This document shows, piece after piece, positions 1-8,312 of a stretch of DNA of 64,000 bases (position 1 is its first letter; every line of letters starts with the position of its first letter). Source of the DNA: Gemmatimonadota bacterium (lineage in GTDB: Bacteria; JAAXHH01). A model generated the notes under the pieces. That model searched no databases, was not told the origin of the DNA, and saw only the letters and a list, made by a program, of their open reading frames with translations. The position numbers and the translations under genes were made by a program. The stretch lies in assembly GCA_009841265.1 (NCBI GenBank), contig VXMB01000009.1:1099911-1163910 (forward strand), read 5' to 3'.

Positions 1-538
1 CGCCGTAGGTCCACTGTTCGCCTTTCGTCTTCGGGTCGAAGAAAGCCCGTCCATTGCCTGCGCATTCCAGGGCCAGCGCACGGGTTACGACTTCGAAACG
101 CGCTCCTAGATCATCGAGACCGAGCGTCAACGGGTGGTCGACCAGGCCGTCGATCGCCAGTGTCCAGCGCGATGCGTCCAGGTCCTCGGGCATCAGTCCG
201 TTGTTGCGGACGAAGTGTCTTTCGGTGGGCGTAATGGCATCATCGAGGAGGTGCGGCGGGGTCTCCGCGCACATGGGCCGGTCATTGAGGACCGTGAGGC
301 CGTCTTTGCCGGGAATGACGCCCTCGGCGGCGAGCGCTACGGGTATGAAGTGGGCGGGCATGTTGCGGTGGAAGGGGATCGCGGCCCCGACCAGCGCGCC
401 CATGGCCGCCAGGCCGGCGTTCTTCAGGAATCCGCGCCGATCAGAATACGTGCGGCGTCCGAACAGCAACCGATCGGCCTCGTCGGGGTCTTCCCGGTAG
501 AGTGCCTCAAGTCGCTTTATCGATGGATCGGCGCCCAT
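1..538 (-). CDS. Sulfite-oxidase-family molybdopterin oxidoreductase, N-terminal part (runs off the left edge)
   Basis: Only the first 179 residues are in the window. A twin-arginine signal is visible at residues 32-39 (SDRRGFLK) followed by an Ala/Gly-rich hydrophobic stretch, so the protein is probably exported by Tat. The sulfite oxidase family motif LECAGNGR lies at about residues 157-164; its Cys159 is the expected molybdenum ligand. Enzymes of this family (SoxC, YedY, sulfite oxidase) carry out oxygen-atom transfer in the periplasm with a heme or other redox partner. It lies 45 bp downstream of two Rieske-domain genes on the same strand, which could supply that partner; this is inference. 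The substrate cannot be told from the visible part. ATG start. Confidence 0.85.
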   Translation of the reverse strand, partial: MGADPSIKRLEALYREDPDEADRLLFGRRTYSDRRGFLKNAGLAAMGALVGAAIPFHRNMPAHFIPVALAAEGVIPGKDGLTVLNDRPMCAETPPHLLDDAITPTERHFVRNNGLMPEDLDASRWTLAIDGLVDHPLTLGLDDLGARFEVVTRALALECAGNGRAFFDPKTKGEQWTYG

Positions 539-583
539 GTCCGTGCACCTCGAATTCGATTCGACCCGGGCAGCGACTGCCGA

Positions 584-2335
584 CTACGACTCATACAGAT
601 CCACCGCGGTCTGTCCCTTGGCGAACCGCAGGGCCGTCGCCGCGGCGGACTGGCTGCCCGTGGCGCGCCGGCTGTCGGTTGCCCAGCGCGCCAGGCCGAC
701 CAGCAGCTGGTTGCGCGAGGGATGATCCGCGCACAGGGTCCACTCGTCGAAGATCGTCCGCAGTGTGGAGAGGATGTTGCGGCCGTTGTCGTCCTTGAGG
801 ATCACCAGGCCGAGGCCGCGGAGCAGCGCGTCTCCCGAGTAACCGGAGCGCAGGTAATCCCGGGTCTGCCTCCCGATTTCCCTGATCTGGATCTTTTCGA
901 TGGACGAAAGGACGCTCTCGATCGCTTCGGACTCGTCCGCGCTTCCTGGCTGCAGACTGCCGCGGGACTCGGACAGGGGCCGGTGGGTGATGTTCAGCCA
1001 ACGGTCGCCGTAGAATTGCCAAGCGACATGGTACAGGGCCTGTGCGGCGACCCTGGATCCGGCAAACCGCTGGGCCTTGCGCACCGCGGAGGCCATCATC
1101 ATCTCCCGGACCAGTCCTCCCCAACCGGGGTTCATGTTGACCGGCGTGCGCGCCATGCGGTCCGCGGCGAGCACCACCATGGTCGTCACGATCCGATCGA
1201 TGGAAACGCCGTCCGTCAACGCCTGCGTGACCGCACCGAAGGTCGGTCCGATTTCGCCGCTGACCAGGCCTTCGGCAAAGGCATCCTCGTCGAACGCCAC
1301 TGTGGAACCGTCGGCCTGCCCGTCTGCGAGGGCATCCAGCGTCGCCGTGTCGGCGATGAATTGGTCGATGGCCGACTGCCGGATCTCGTCGGGCAGACCC
1401 CGCTCCTGGCCCAGGATCTTGGCCGACAGGTTGCAGACCAATTCTTCCGCCTCGTCCCATCCGAATTCCTCGAGCACCTCCGCGATGTAGCCGATGTTGA
1501 GCAGGTTGTTCGAATTGCCGAGGAAATGGGGCGCCATGGCGCATTCGAAGAGCAGCGGAAGGATCTCCTGGTCATGGCCGCCCATCCGCCGGGCGGTGAT
1601 CAGGCATTTCTCGATGCCTTCCCATTTCTTGTCTTTCGAAAATACGCGGATCCAGCCTTCGAGTTTCTCCCAGGTAACCGGGTCGGGCAACCGCTGGATG
1701 CTCGGCCGGTCCCCCGCACGGCCCGACAGTCCATGGGCGGCGAAGGTCAGCGGAATGATCCGGTCATCGGTCTCGTACTGACGGGCTACTTTGATCCCGT
1801 TGACGAAATCCGCAACCTCTCCGCCGCCGTCGTTGGCGCCTCGTTCCGTGGCGATGTGCCGGCCGCCGTGACGGATGATGAGGTTGAGCGTGTCCCCTTC
1901 GGATACGCCCCGCGCCAGCATGATGGCGACGGCCTTGGAGATCGTCCACTGGTCCGTGGAATAAAGCCCTTCCTTCAGCAGCAGGAAATGGGCGTCGGAC
2001 CGTTTCGATCCACCGTCGCCGACACTTACGTATACGTCGCCGTTTCGCTCTTCGACCGGGAAGGTCTCGAGGTCGTCGCACCCGCCGGTAAAACAGCCGC
2101 CCCCGCCGAGGTCGTAGCTCCATCCGTGCCAGTCGCAGGTCAGCACGCCGTTGCGGACGCGCCCCCGGGTCAGCGGGTAGCCCATGTGGGGACACTGGTT
2201 GTCCGTGGCGTGGATCGACCCGTTGTGCCTGAAGAGGGCGATGCTCCTACCCTCCACCTTTACGGCCTTGGGCTTGCCGTCCACCACCTCGTCCGTACCC
2301 GCCACCCTCACGAATCCGTTCTGTTCCGTCGCCAT
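584..2335 (-). CDS. Rieske [2Fe-2S] protein with long helical C-terminal region, paralogue 1
   Basis: A protein of 583 aa. Residues 5-105 form a Rieske domain with cluster ligands C48-x-H50 and C67-x2-H70 (CPHMGYPL and CDWHGWSYDL), so a [2Fe-2S] cluster is expected. The remaining 470 residues look mostly helical and do not show the mononuclear-iron motif of ring-hydroxylating oxygenases; I do not recognise the domain. Conserved stretches shared with the neighbouring paralogue include WTISKA, AADRMARTPVN and LFECA. There is no signal peptide or membrane segment. The gene is 24 bp downstream of the paralogue and 45 bp upstream of a sulfite-oxidase-like gene, suggesting one transcript and a redox role. 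The substrate is unknown. Confidence 0.85.
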   Translation of the reverse strand: MATEQNGFVRVAGTDEVVDGKPKAVKVEGRSIALFRHNGSIHATDNQCPHMGYPLTRGRVRNGVLTCDWHGWSYDLGGGGCFTGGCDDLETFPVEERNGDVYVSVGDGGSKRSDAHFLLLKEGLYSTDQWTISKAVAIMLARGVSEGDTLNLIIRHGGRHIATERGANDGGGEVADFVNGIKVARQYETDDRIIPLTFAAHGLSGRAGDRPSIQRLPDPVTWEKLEGWIRVFSKDKKWEGIEKCLITARRMGGHDQEILPLLFECAMAPHFLGNSNNLLNIGYIAEVLEEFGWDEAEELVCNLSAKILGQERGLPDEIRQSAIDQFIADTATLDALADGQADGSTVAFDEDAFAEGLVSGEIGPTFGAVTQALTDGVSIDRIVTTMVVLAADRMARTPVNMNPGWGGLVREMMMASAVRKAQRFAGSRVAAQALYHVAWQFYGDRWLNITHRPLSESRGSLQPGSADESEAIESVLSSIEKIQIREIGRQTRDYLRSGYSGDALLRGLGLVILKDDNGRNILSTLRTIFDEWTLCADHPSRNQLLVGLARWATDSRRATGSQSAAATALRFAKGQTAVDLYES

Positions 2336-2359
2336 AACCGATTACCTCTCAGATGATTC

Positions 2360-4171
2360 CTACTCGTCAAATACTTCGACTGTCGTCCGCCCTTCAGAAA
2401 ACCGCATGGCTGTGTTGATGGATGCCATGCTGTTCTTGTTCAGGCGCACGTCCGTCGCGTAACGGGCCAGCCCCACCAGGAGCTGGTACTGGGACGGGTG
2501 ACCCGATCCGCCGGCGGCGGACGAACCGCTCGTGGCCGCACCGTTGGCGTTCGCACCGTCGGCGTCAGCACCGCTCGTGCCTTCCCATTCATTGAAGGTG
2601 ACGCGCAGCGTAGGCAGCAGCTCCATGTTGGTATCGTCCCACAGGATCGCCCGGCCGATTTCCTTGAGCAGCTCCGAACCGTCGAAGCCGCTGTTCAGGT
2701 AACCCACCACCTGGTCGCCCACCCCGTGGATATCCAGCGACTTGATGGCATGGACGATGCGCTCCGATGCGGAAGCCGCGTCCGGCGCGTCCGAAGCATG
2801 ATCCGGAAGGGGTTCGTCGAGAGCGCGGGACGGAATGTTGATCCAGCGGTTGTCGAAGATCTGCCAGGCCGCGTGGAAGAGACCCTTTGCCGCGGCCGCG
2901 GGACCGCCGTAGGCGTGGACGTGCCGCAGGGAGGCCGCCAGGTTGTACTCGGTGGACAGGGAACCCCATCCGGCGTCGACGTTCACGGGCGTGCGCGCCA
3001 TGCGGTCCGCCGCGAGCAGGACGAAGGTCGTGATGAGGCGTTCGATGGCCACGCCGTCTCTCAAGGCGCTGGCCACGGCTTCGAAAGACCGGTCGACATC
3101 CACGCTCAGCAGGGCGTCCACGAGGGCGTTCTCGTCGTAGTCGGTGCGGGTGTTCGCCCCGTAATCCCGAAATTCGAGTTCGGGCGCGAGGCCTTCGAGC
3201 AGGCGCACCGCGTCCCGGTGAAACCGCTCCGGCTCGTCCCGTCCCCGTCCGACCATCTTGGCGCCCAGGTTGCAGACCAGTTCGGACGCCTCACCCCAGC
3301 CGAAGGTATCCACCACCCGGGCGAGGTCCCCCAGGTTGGCCACGTTCCGGGCGAAACCCAGGAAATAGGGGGCCACGGCGCATTCGAACAGCAGCTTGAA
3401 GATATGTGCTTCCTGGCCGTTTTCGCGGGCCGTGTGCAGGCACCGTTCGATCCTGAAATCCTGCATGTTGCGGGAGAACATGCGCACCCAGCCGTCGATC
3501 TGATCCCAGCGCACCGGCGGCGGCAACGTGATGACCTCGAGCCGTTCGGACGCCCGCCCCGACGCGGCGCGACCGGCCAGCGACAGGGCCATCAGGCGGT
3601 CCTCCCCGTCGTACCTTCGGCCGACTTCGAGGCCGGAGACCAGCAGGGAAACGATGTTGCCACCCCCGCCCGCGTCCTGCTCCGACGCCACGTGTCGGCC
3701 CAGGTGACGCAGGATCAACTGCACGATGTCGTGTTCGGAAACGCCTCCGTTGAGCAGCAGGGCAGTGGCCTTGGAGATCGTCCACGAATCCCCGCTCAGT
3801 AGGCCCTCCCAGAGCAACTGCAGGTGCTGGTCGCGGCGCCGGTAGGTCGCGTCTCCGGCCTGAACCCACAGTTCGTCCCCGCGGATGTCGACCGGGAAGG
3901 TCTCCAGGTCGTCGCATTCGTAGTTGAAGCAACCGCCGCCTTCGAGATCGAAGCTGCGTCCGTGCCAGTCGCAGGTCAGGACGCCGTCCTTCACCACGCC
4001 GCGCGTCAGCGGAAACCCCATGTGGGGACACTGGTTGTCGGTGGCGTGGATGCGACCATCCACGTTGAACAGGGCGACGCTGCGCCCCTCGCTGATCTTC
4101 ACGGCGCGGGATTCCCCGGGCGGCACGTCCGCGAGGGACCCAACCCGGATCCAGCCGTTGCCTGCGCTCAT
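2360..4171 (-). CDS. Rieske [2Fe-2S] protein with long helical C-terminal region, paralogue 2
   Basis: A 603-aa paralogue of the next gene, with the same architecture and identical ligand positions: C48/H50 and C67/H70. The C-terminal region aligns along its whole length with paralogue 1 (ILRHLGRHVASE versus IIRHGGRHIATE; LLAADRMARTPVN in both). It differs by a low-complexity Gly/Ala/Asn/Asp/Ser insertion near residues 530-555, encoded by a 15-bp tandem repeat. ATG start preceded by GGAAAGG. It lies 63 bp downstream of polA on the same strand, so it may be read through from polA or have its own promoter. Function is not recognised; the tandem duplication suggests two subunits or two substrate versions. 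Confidence 0.85.
   Translation of the reverse strand: MSAGNGWIRVGSLADVPPGESRAVKISEGRSVALFNVDGRIHATDNQCPHMGFPLTRGVVKDGVLTCDWHGRSFDLEGGGCFNYECDDLETFPVDIRGDELWVQAGDATYRRRDQHLQLLWEGLLSGDSWTISKATALLLNGGVSEHDIVQLILRHLGRHVASEQDAGGGGNIVSLLVSGLEVGRRYDGEDRLMALSLAGRAASGRASERLEVITLPPPVRWDQIDGWVRMFSRNMQDFRIERCLHTARENGQEAHIFKLLFECAVAPYFLGFARNVANLGDLARVVDTFGWGEASELVCNLGAKMVGRGRDEPERFHRDAVRLLEGLAPELEFRDYGANTRTDYDENALVDALLSVDVDRSFEAVASALRDGVAIERLITTFVLLAADRMARTPVNVDAGWGSLSTEYNLAASLRHVHAYGGPAAAAKGLFHAAWQIFDNRWINIPSRALDEPLPDHASDAPDAASASERIVHAIKSLDIHGVGDQVVGYLNSGFDGSELLKEIGRAILWDDTNMELLPTLRVTFNEWEGTSGADADGANANGAATSGSSAAGGSGHPSQYQLLVGLARYATDVRLNKNSMASINTAMRFSEGRTTVEVFDE
2526..2580. repeat. 15-bp in-frame tandem repeat, about 3.7 copies
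   Basis: Units begin at 2526, 2541, 2556 and 2571 with a shared ccg(t/c)...gca pattern (for example ccgttggcgttcgca and ccgtcggcgtcagca). The repeat encodes the low-complexity insertion in the C-terminal part of the second Rieske paralogue; the other paralogue lacks it. Confidence 0.7.
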
Positions 4172-4234
4172 TTGGAACCTTTCCTTTCTCAGGTGTGCTT
4201 TCTGCCTCCGACGCTCCCGCGAGCATCCGGGCCG

Positions 4235-6997
4235 CTAGTGGGCTTCCAGCCAGTTCGCGCCGATACCGATTTCCACTTCGATGGGCACGGTCATGGGCAG
4301 CGCGCCCCGCATGCATTCCTCGATCAGGCCGGGCACGGTGTCCTGTTCCGATTTGTGCAGGTCGAAGACGAGTTCGTCATGCACCTGCAGCAGCATCCGC
4401 GTGCGGCACGCCCGCTTCTTCAGTTCGTTGTGTATCCGCGTCATGGCCAGCTTGATCAGGTCGGCCGCCGTGCCCTGGATGCGGGAATTGATGGCGACGC
4501 GCTCCTCGGCGCGCTTGGTGGTGTTGTTCCGGGAATTGATGTCCCGCAGGTACCGGCGCCGGCCCGTCATGGTCTCGACGAATCCGTTCTCCTCCGCGAA
4601 CTTGACCGTTTCGTCCATGTATTTGCGCGTCCCCGGATACTTCGCGAAGTACTGGTCGATCAACTCCTGCCCCTGACCCCTCGGGATGTTGAGCCGTTCG
4701 GCCAGCCCGAAGGCGGAGATGCCGTAGATGATGCCGAAATTGACGGTCTTGGCGCGCCTGCGCATCTCGTCGGTCACCCCGTCAGGGTCCACGTCGTAGA
4801 TCTTCATGGCCGTCGCCGAGTGGATGTCCTCGTGCTGGATGAAGGTCTCCATCATGCCCTCGTCCCGGCTGAGCTCGGCCGCGATGCGCAGTTCGATCTG
4901 GGAATAGTCCGCGGCCATCAGGAGGTAGTCGTCGTCCCGCGGCACGAAGGCCTTTCGGATCTGGCGGCCCATCTCCGTTCGGACCGGGATGGTCTGCAGG
5001 TTGGGCCCGTGAGACTGGATCCGTCCGGTGGCGATCACGGCCTGCTCGTAGGAGGTATGCACGCGTCCCGTACCGGAAAACACGGCGTGGGGCAACTGAC
5101 TGACGTACACCGAATTCAGCTTGGTGCACATCCGGTAGTGGAGGATCTGCTCCACGATCTCGTGCTTGGGCGCGAGCCGGCGGAGTATGGCTTCCGCCGT
5201 CGAGTACTGGCCGGTCTTGGCCGTGCGCTTGGCGTTGGGATCGATTTTCAGCTTGTCGAAGAGGATGTGCCCGAGCTGTTTTGCCGAATTGAAATCCACG
5301 GGTTCTCCGGCCAGCTCGGTGATCCGGTCCGAGGAACGCTGGATCTCTTCATCGAGCAGGCGGGACAGGTGCTCGAGCTGCCCCACGTCCATCCGCACGC
5401 CTTCGTGCTCCATTTCCACGAGAGCGGGCACCAGGGGGCACTCGATGTCCGTGAAGACGGTATCCTGGTTCATCTCGCCGATCCGGGGCCGCAGAAGCTT
5501 GGCCAGTTGCAGGGTGATATCGGCGTCTTCGGCCGCGTACTCAACGACCTTCTCCAGTGGCGCGTCCTTCAGCGTGCCCTGTTCCTCGCCCTTCTCGCCG
5601 ATGAGGGTGGTGATGGAAATCGGCGTGTATCCCAGGAGGGCCTGGGAGAGGTAATCCATGGTGCGGCGCAGGTCCGGCACGGTCACGTAGGCAGCCAGCA
5701 TCGTGTCGAAGATGCGGCAGGACACGGTGATCCCGTGCCACCGCAGCACGGAAAGGTCGAACTTGATGTTGTGCCCGATGAGCTCCTTACCGGAGTCGTC
5801 GAAGAGGAACTGGAATTCCTCGGCGACCCGCAGTACCTCCTCCCGTCCGTCCGGCATGGGCACGTAGTAGCCGGTATGGGGCTTGATCGAGAAGGCGAAA
5901 CCCAGGATTTCGCAGGTCTTGGGATCCAGGCTTGTCGTTTCCATGTCGAAACAGAAGGACGGCGCGCGGGAGAGTTCGCCGATGAGCGCCGCGCGGGCTT
6001 CCGGGGTGTCGACGCAGCGGTAGTCGTGCTCCACGTCCGCGATCGTCTTCAGCTGGTCGCCCCCGAACAGGTCTTCCTGGGTGCCGGCGACGGTCAGCCG
6101 GGGGGCCGCCGAGAAATCGTCCCCGAATAGCCGCTTGCCCAGGGTATTGAATTCCAGTTCGACGAACAGCTTCTTAAGGTCCTCCTCCCGGCGTTCCTTG
6201 ACGGTCAACGCGTCTGGCGTGATGTCCAGCGGCACGTCCCGCTCGATGGTGACCAGGCTCTTCGACAACACGGCCATGTCCCGGTTATCTTCGATGCGCT
6301 CCTTCTGCTTGCCCTTCAACTGGTGGGTATTTTCCAGCAGGTTCTCTACGGATCCGAACTGGGCGATGAGCTTCTGCGCGGTCTTTTCGCCGACCCCCGG
6401 GACGCCGGGCACGTTGTCGCTGGTATCCCCCATGAGCCCGAGCACGTCGATCACCTGTTCGACGCGCTCGATGCTCCATTTCTCCAGCACTTCGGCCACG
6501 CCCATGGTTTCGAAGTTGTCCCCGGTGTTTCCGGGCTTGCAGATGTAGGACTGCTCGGAGACGAGTTGCGCGTAGTCCTTGTCCGGCGTGACCATGAAGG
6601 TGGTGAAACCCGCTTCGTCGGCCTGCTTCGCCAGGGTTCCGATCACGTCGTCAGCCTCCCATCCCGGGACGCGGATCACCGGGATGTTGAATCCTTCGAT
6701 TAGCCGGAACAGGAAGGGCAGCGCGATGCTCAGGTCTTCGGGCATGGCGTCCCGCTGCGCCTTGTACTCGGGATACTGCTCGTGGCGGTGGGTCGGTTCG
6801 GGCGTATCGAACACCGCGGCGATGTGGGTGGGCCTGTTTTTGTTCAGGATGCCGAGGATGGTATTGGCGATGGCGAACACCATGGATACGTTCATCCCCG
6901 TCGAGGTCATCCTCGGATTACGGATCAACCCGAAATGACCGCGATAGGCCAGCGCCATCCCGTCCAGCAGGAACAGGGTCTTCTGCACCTCAGTCAT
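4235..6997 (-). CDS. polA: DNA polymerase I
   Basis: A protein of 920 aa, the normal family length. The N-terminal 290 residues form the 5'-3' exonuclease (FLLDGMALAYRGHF, VPGWEADDVIGTLA, GDTSDNVPGVPGVGEKTA). The 3'-5' proofreading domain keeps its metal ligands (FDMETTSLD, NIKFDLSVL, YAAEDADIT), unlike some family members that lost it. The polymerase domain has DYSQIELRIAAEL (motif A), RRRAKTVNFGIIYGIS (O helix) and QVHDELVFD (motif C). It fills gaps and removes RNA primers in repair and replication. ATG start. A likely sigma70 -10 box lies about 82 bp upstream (7079-7084). The Rieske genes follow on the same strand. Confidence 0.98.
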   Translation of the reverse strand: MTEVQKTLFLLDGMALAYRGHFGLIRNPRMTSTGMNVSMVFAIANTILGILNKNRPTHIAAVFDTPEPTHRHEQYPEYKAQRDAMPEDLSIALPFLFRLIEGFNIPVIRVPGWEADDVIGTLAKQADEAGFTTFMVTPDKDYAQLVSEQSYICKPGNTGDNFETMGVAEVLEKWSIERVEQVIDVLGLMGDTSDNVPGVPGVGEKTAQKLIAQFGSVENLLENTHQLKGKQKERIEDNRDMAVLSKSLVTIERDVPLDITPDALTVKERREEDLKKLFVELEFNTLGKRLFGDDFSAAPRLTVAGTQEDLFGGDQLKTIADVEHDYRCVDTPEARAALIGELSRAPSFCFDMETTSLDPKTCEILGFAFSIKPHTGYYVPMPDGREEVLRVAEEFQFLFDDSGKELIGHNIKFDLSVLRWHGITVSCRIFDTMLAAYVTVPDLRRTMDYLSQALLGYTPISITTLIGEKGEEQGTLKDAPLEKVVEYAAEDADITLQLAKLLRPRIGEMNQDTVFTDIECPLVPALVEMEHEGVRMDVGQLEHLSRLLDEEIQRSSDRITELAGEPVDFNSAKQLGHILFDKLKIDPNAKRTAKTGQYSTAEAILRRLAPKHEIVEQILHYRMCTKLNSVYVSQLPHAVFSGTGRVHTSYEQAVIATGRIQSHGPNLQTIPVRTEMGRQIRKAFVPRDDDYLLMAADYSQIELRIAAELSRDEGMMETFIQHEDIHSATAMKIYDVDPDGVTDEMRRRAKTVNFGIIYGISAFGLAERLNIPRGQGQELIDQYFAKYPGTRKYMDETVKFAEENGFVETMTGRRRYLRDINSRNNTTKRAEERVAINSRIQGTAADLIKLAMTRIHNELKKRACRTRMLLQVHDELVFDLHKSEQDTVPGLIEECMRGALPMTVPIEVEIGIGANWLEAH

Positions 6998-7078
6998 AAG
7001 TGGTTCGCTCCGGCTTCAAGGGAACCGTACGTGTAGATCCGTCAACCCGCGGTTCCTGCCTGATGTAGTGTTTTTTTT

Positions 7079-7084
7079 ATTATA
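7079..7084 (-). promoter_or_regulatory. Probable -10 box of the polA promoter
   Basis: On the minus strand this reads TATAAT, a perfect -10 hexamer, followed by an A-rich run. The best -35 candidate 17 bp upstream (CTGGTA) matches the consensus at only three positions. The predicted leader to the polA ATG is about 75 nt. Confidence 0.45.
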
Positions 7085-7108
7085 GTGCGACAAACCAATT
7101 TTACCAGT

Positions 7109-7122
7109 GAATAGCGCTATTC
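7109..7122. promoter_or_regulatory. Perfect 14-bp palindrome upstream of polA
   Basis: GAATAGCGCTATTC is a perfect inverted repeat. It overlaps the stop codon of the amidohydrolase gene and sits just upstream of the polA -35 region. It could be an operator or part of a short hairpin; no known regulator site is recognised. Confidence 0.35.
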
Positions 7123-8097
7123 CTTCAAAAGTCTTTCCGCGTTCCGGCCGACGATGCGCTGTCTGGCCGCTTCATCCAACCCCAGTTCATCAATGACACG
7201 CAACCCCAGGTCGACGTCGGCGATCTGCTGGGGGAAGTCGGAACCGAACATCACCCGATCGATACCGGCGAAATCGATGGCCAGGCGAAGCGCTCCGCTG
7301 TCCGGCATCCCCGCGGATTCGTAGTACATGTCCTTCAGGTACTCAGACGGCGGCCGATCCAGTTGCTCGCGAGCCTCGGGGTAGGAACGGTAGGCCTGGT
7401 CGATCCGTCCCGCGAGAAAAGGGATGGTGCCGCCGAGGTTCCCCAGCACGACCTTCAGGTCCGGGTAAGCCGCCATGGTTCCGCTGAATACCAGGTGCAG
7501 GGCGGCCACCGACGTGTCGAAAGGGAACCCGGCCATGGGCGTAAGCCGGTACGCCGCGTAAACGTCATGGGAATGAGGCGTGGTGGGATGTACGAAGAGC
7601 GGCAGGTCCAGGGCGGAAGCCTCCGCGTAGAGTTCATGAAACTCCGGGGCACCCAGCGACAGGCCGTTGATATTCGAGAATAGCATGCCGCCCCGCAGGT
7701 TCAGCGACTCCACGGCGCGACGCAGTTCCGCCGCCGAAGCGGCCGGATCCTGCAGCGGAAGGACCGCCAGGGCGGACAGCCGGCCGGGATGGCGGGCCAC
7801 GGTCTCGGCCAGGGCCTCGTTCACGATCCGGGCGAGGCGACGGCCGGCATCCGGTTCCTCGACGTGCAGTCCGGGGATCGAGAGACTGAGCAGTTGCCGG
7901 TCCACGCCGTGCCGGTCCATATGCGCGATCACGTGATCCGCATCGAAATGGCCCGGCGCGATCATGCTGTAATCGCCGTCCAACTTCAGAAGGCGATGGC
8001 CGTCGGCGTCCCTGACCAGCGTTGCCTGGTATCCTCCCCGTTCGATCTCGTCGAGGTAAGCGGAGGTATAGAAATGAGTGTGGAAATCGAATACCAA
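7117..8097 (-). CDS. Amidohydrolase family protein (ACMSD-like TIM barrel)
   Basis: A protein of 326 aa. The N-terminal metal motif is FDFHTH (His6 and His8), with later HPTTPH and FGSDFPQ supplying the remaining His and catalytic Asp of the amidohydrolase-2 superfamily. Members hydrolyse or decarboxylate small carboxylic acids (aminocarboxymuconate semialdehyde decarboxylase, gamma-resorcylate decarboxylase and relatives); the substrate here is not evident. The start is TTG, supported by GGAGGG six bases upstream and by immediate alignment with the family N-terminus. It is divergent from the aminotransferase/acyl-CoA dehydrogenase operon, with 215 bp between starts. Confidence 0.88.
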   Translation of the reverse strand: MVFDFHTHFYTSAYLDEIERGGYQATLVRDADGHRLLKLDGDYSMIAPGHFDADHVIAHMDRHGVDRQLLSLSIPGLHVEEPDAGRRLARIVNEALAETVARHPGRLSALAVLPLQDPAASAAELRRAVESLNLRGGMLFSNINGLSLGAPEFHELYAEASALDLPLFVHPTTPHSHDVYAAYRLTPMAGFPFDTSVAALHLVFSGTMAAYPDLKVVLGNLGGTIPFLAGRIDQAYRSYPEAREQLDRPPSEYLKDMYYESAGMPDSGALRLAIDFAGIDRVMFGSDFPQQIADVDLGLRVIDELGLDEAARQRIVGRNAERLLKE

Positions 8098-8162
8098 ACG
8101 GACCCTCCAGCGGTTGTACCGGGCGTTCCGTCAGCGCGCGGCCGATTCCCGGGGTTCCAGAC

Positions 8163-8190
8163 AATATAGCCCGTTTTACATCAATCACAA
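8163..8190 (-). promoter_or_regulatory. Candidate sigma70 promoter for the amidohydrolase
   Basis: Minus-strand -35 TTGTGA (8185-8190) and -10 TATATT (8163-8168) with a 16-bp spacer, about 65 bp upstream of the TTG start. Four and five of six consensus positions match. Confidence 0.35.
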
Positions 8191-8312
8191 CGCCGGAAGC
8201 CACGCACGGTAACGACCTCCCGAATTCCCTGTACAAAAACGGCGCCGGCGGATATCTTGGCAGTCGAATTAGCGACCGGCTGAAACCGCAGTTATTACAA
8301 CTGGAGACACCC

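Noticed and set aside
134..2356. 740-codon open frame on the plus strand opposite the first Rieske gene
   Set aside because: It mirrors the minus-strand gene in a GC-rich region, has no recognisable domain, and the opposite strand shows intact Rieske motifs.
3824..6130. 768-codon plus-strand open frame opposite polA
   Set aside because: Polymerase and exonuclease motifs are complete on the minus strand; the antisense frame is low complexity in Gly, Val and His.
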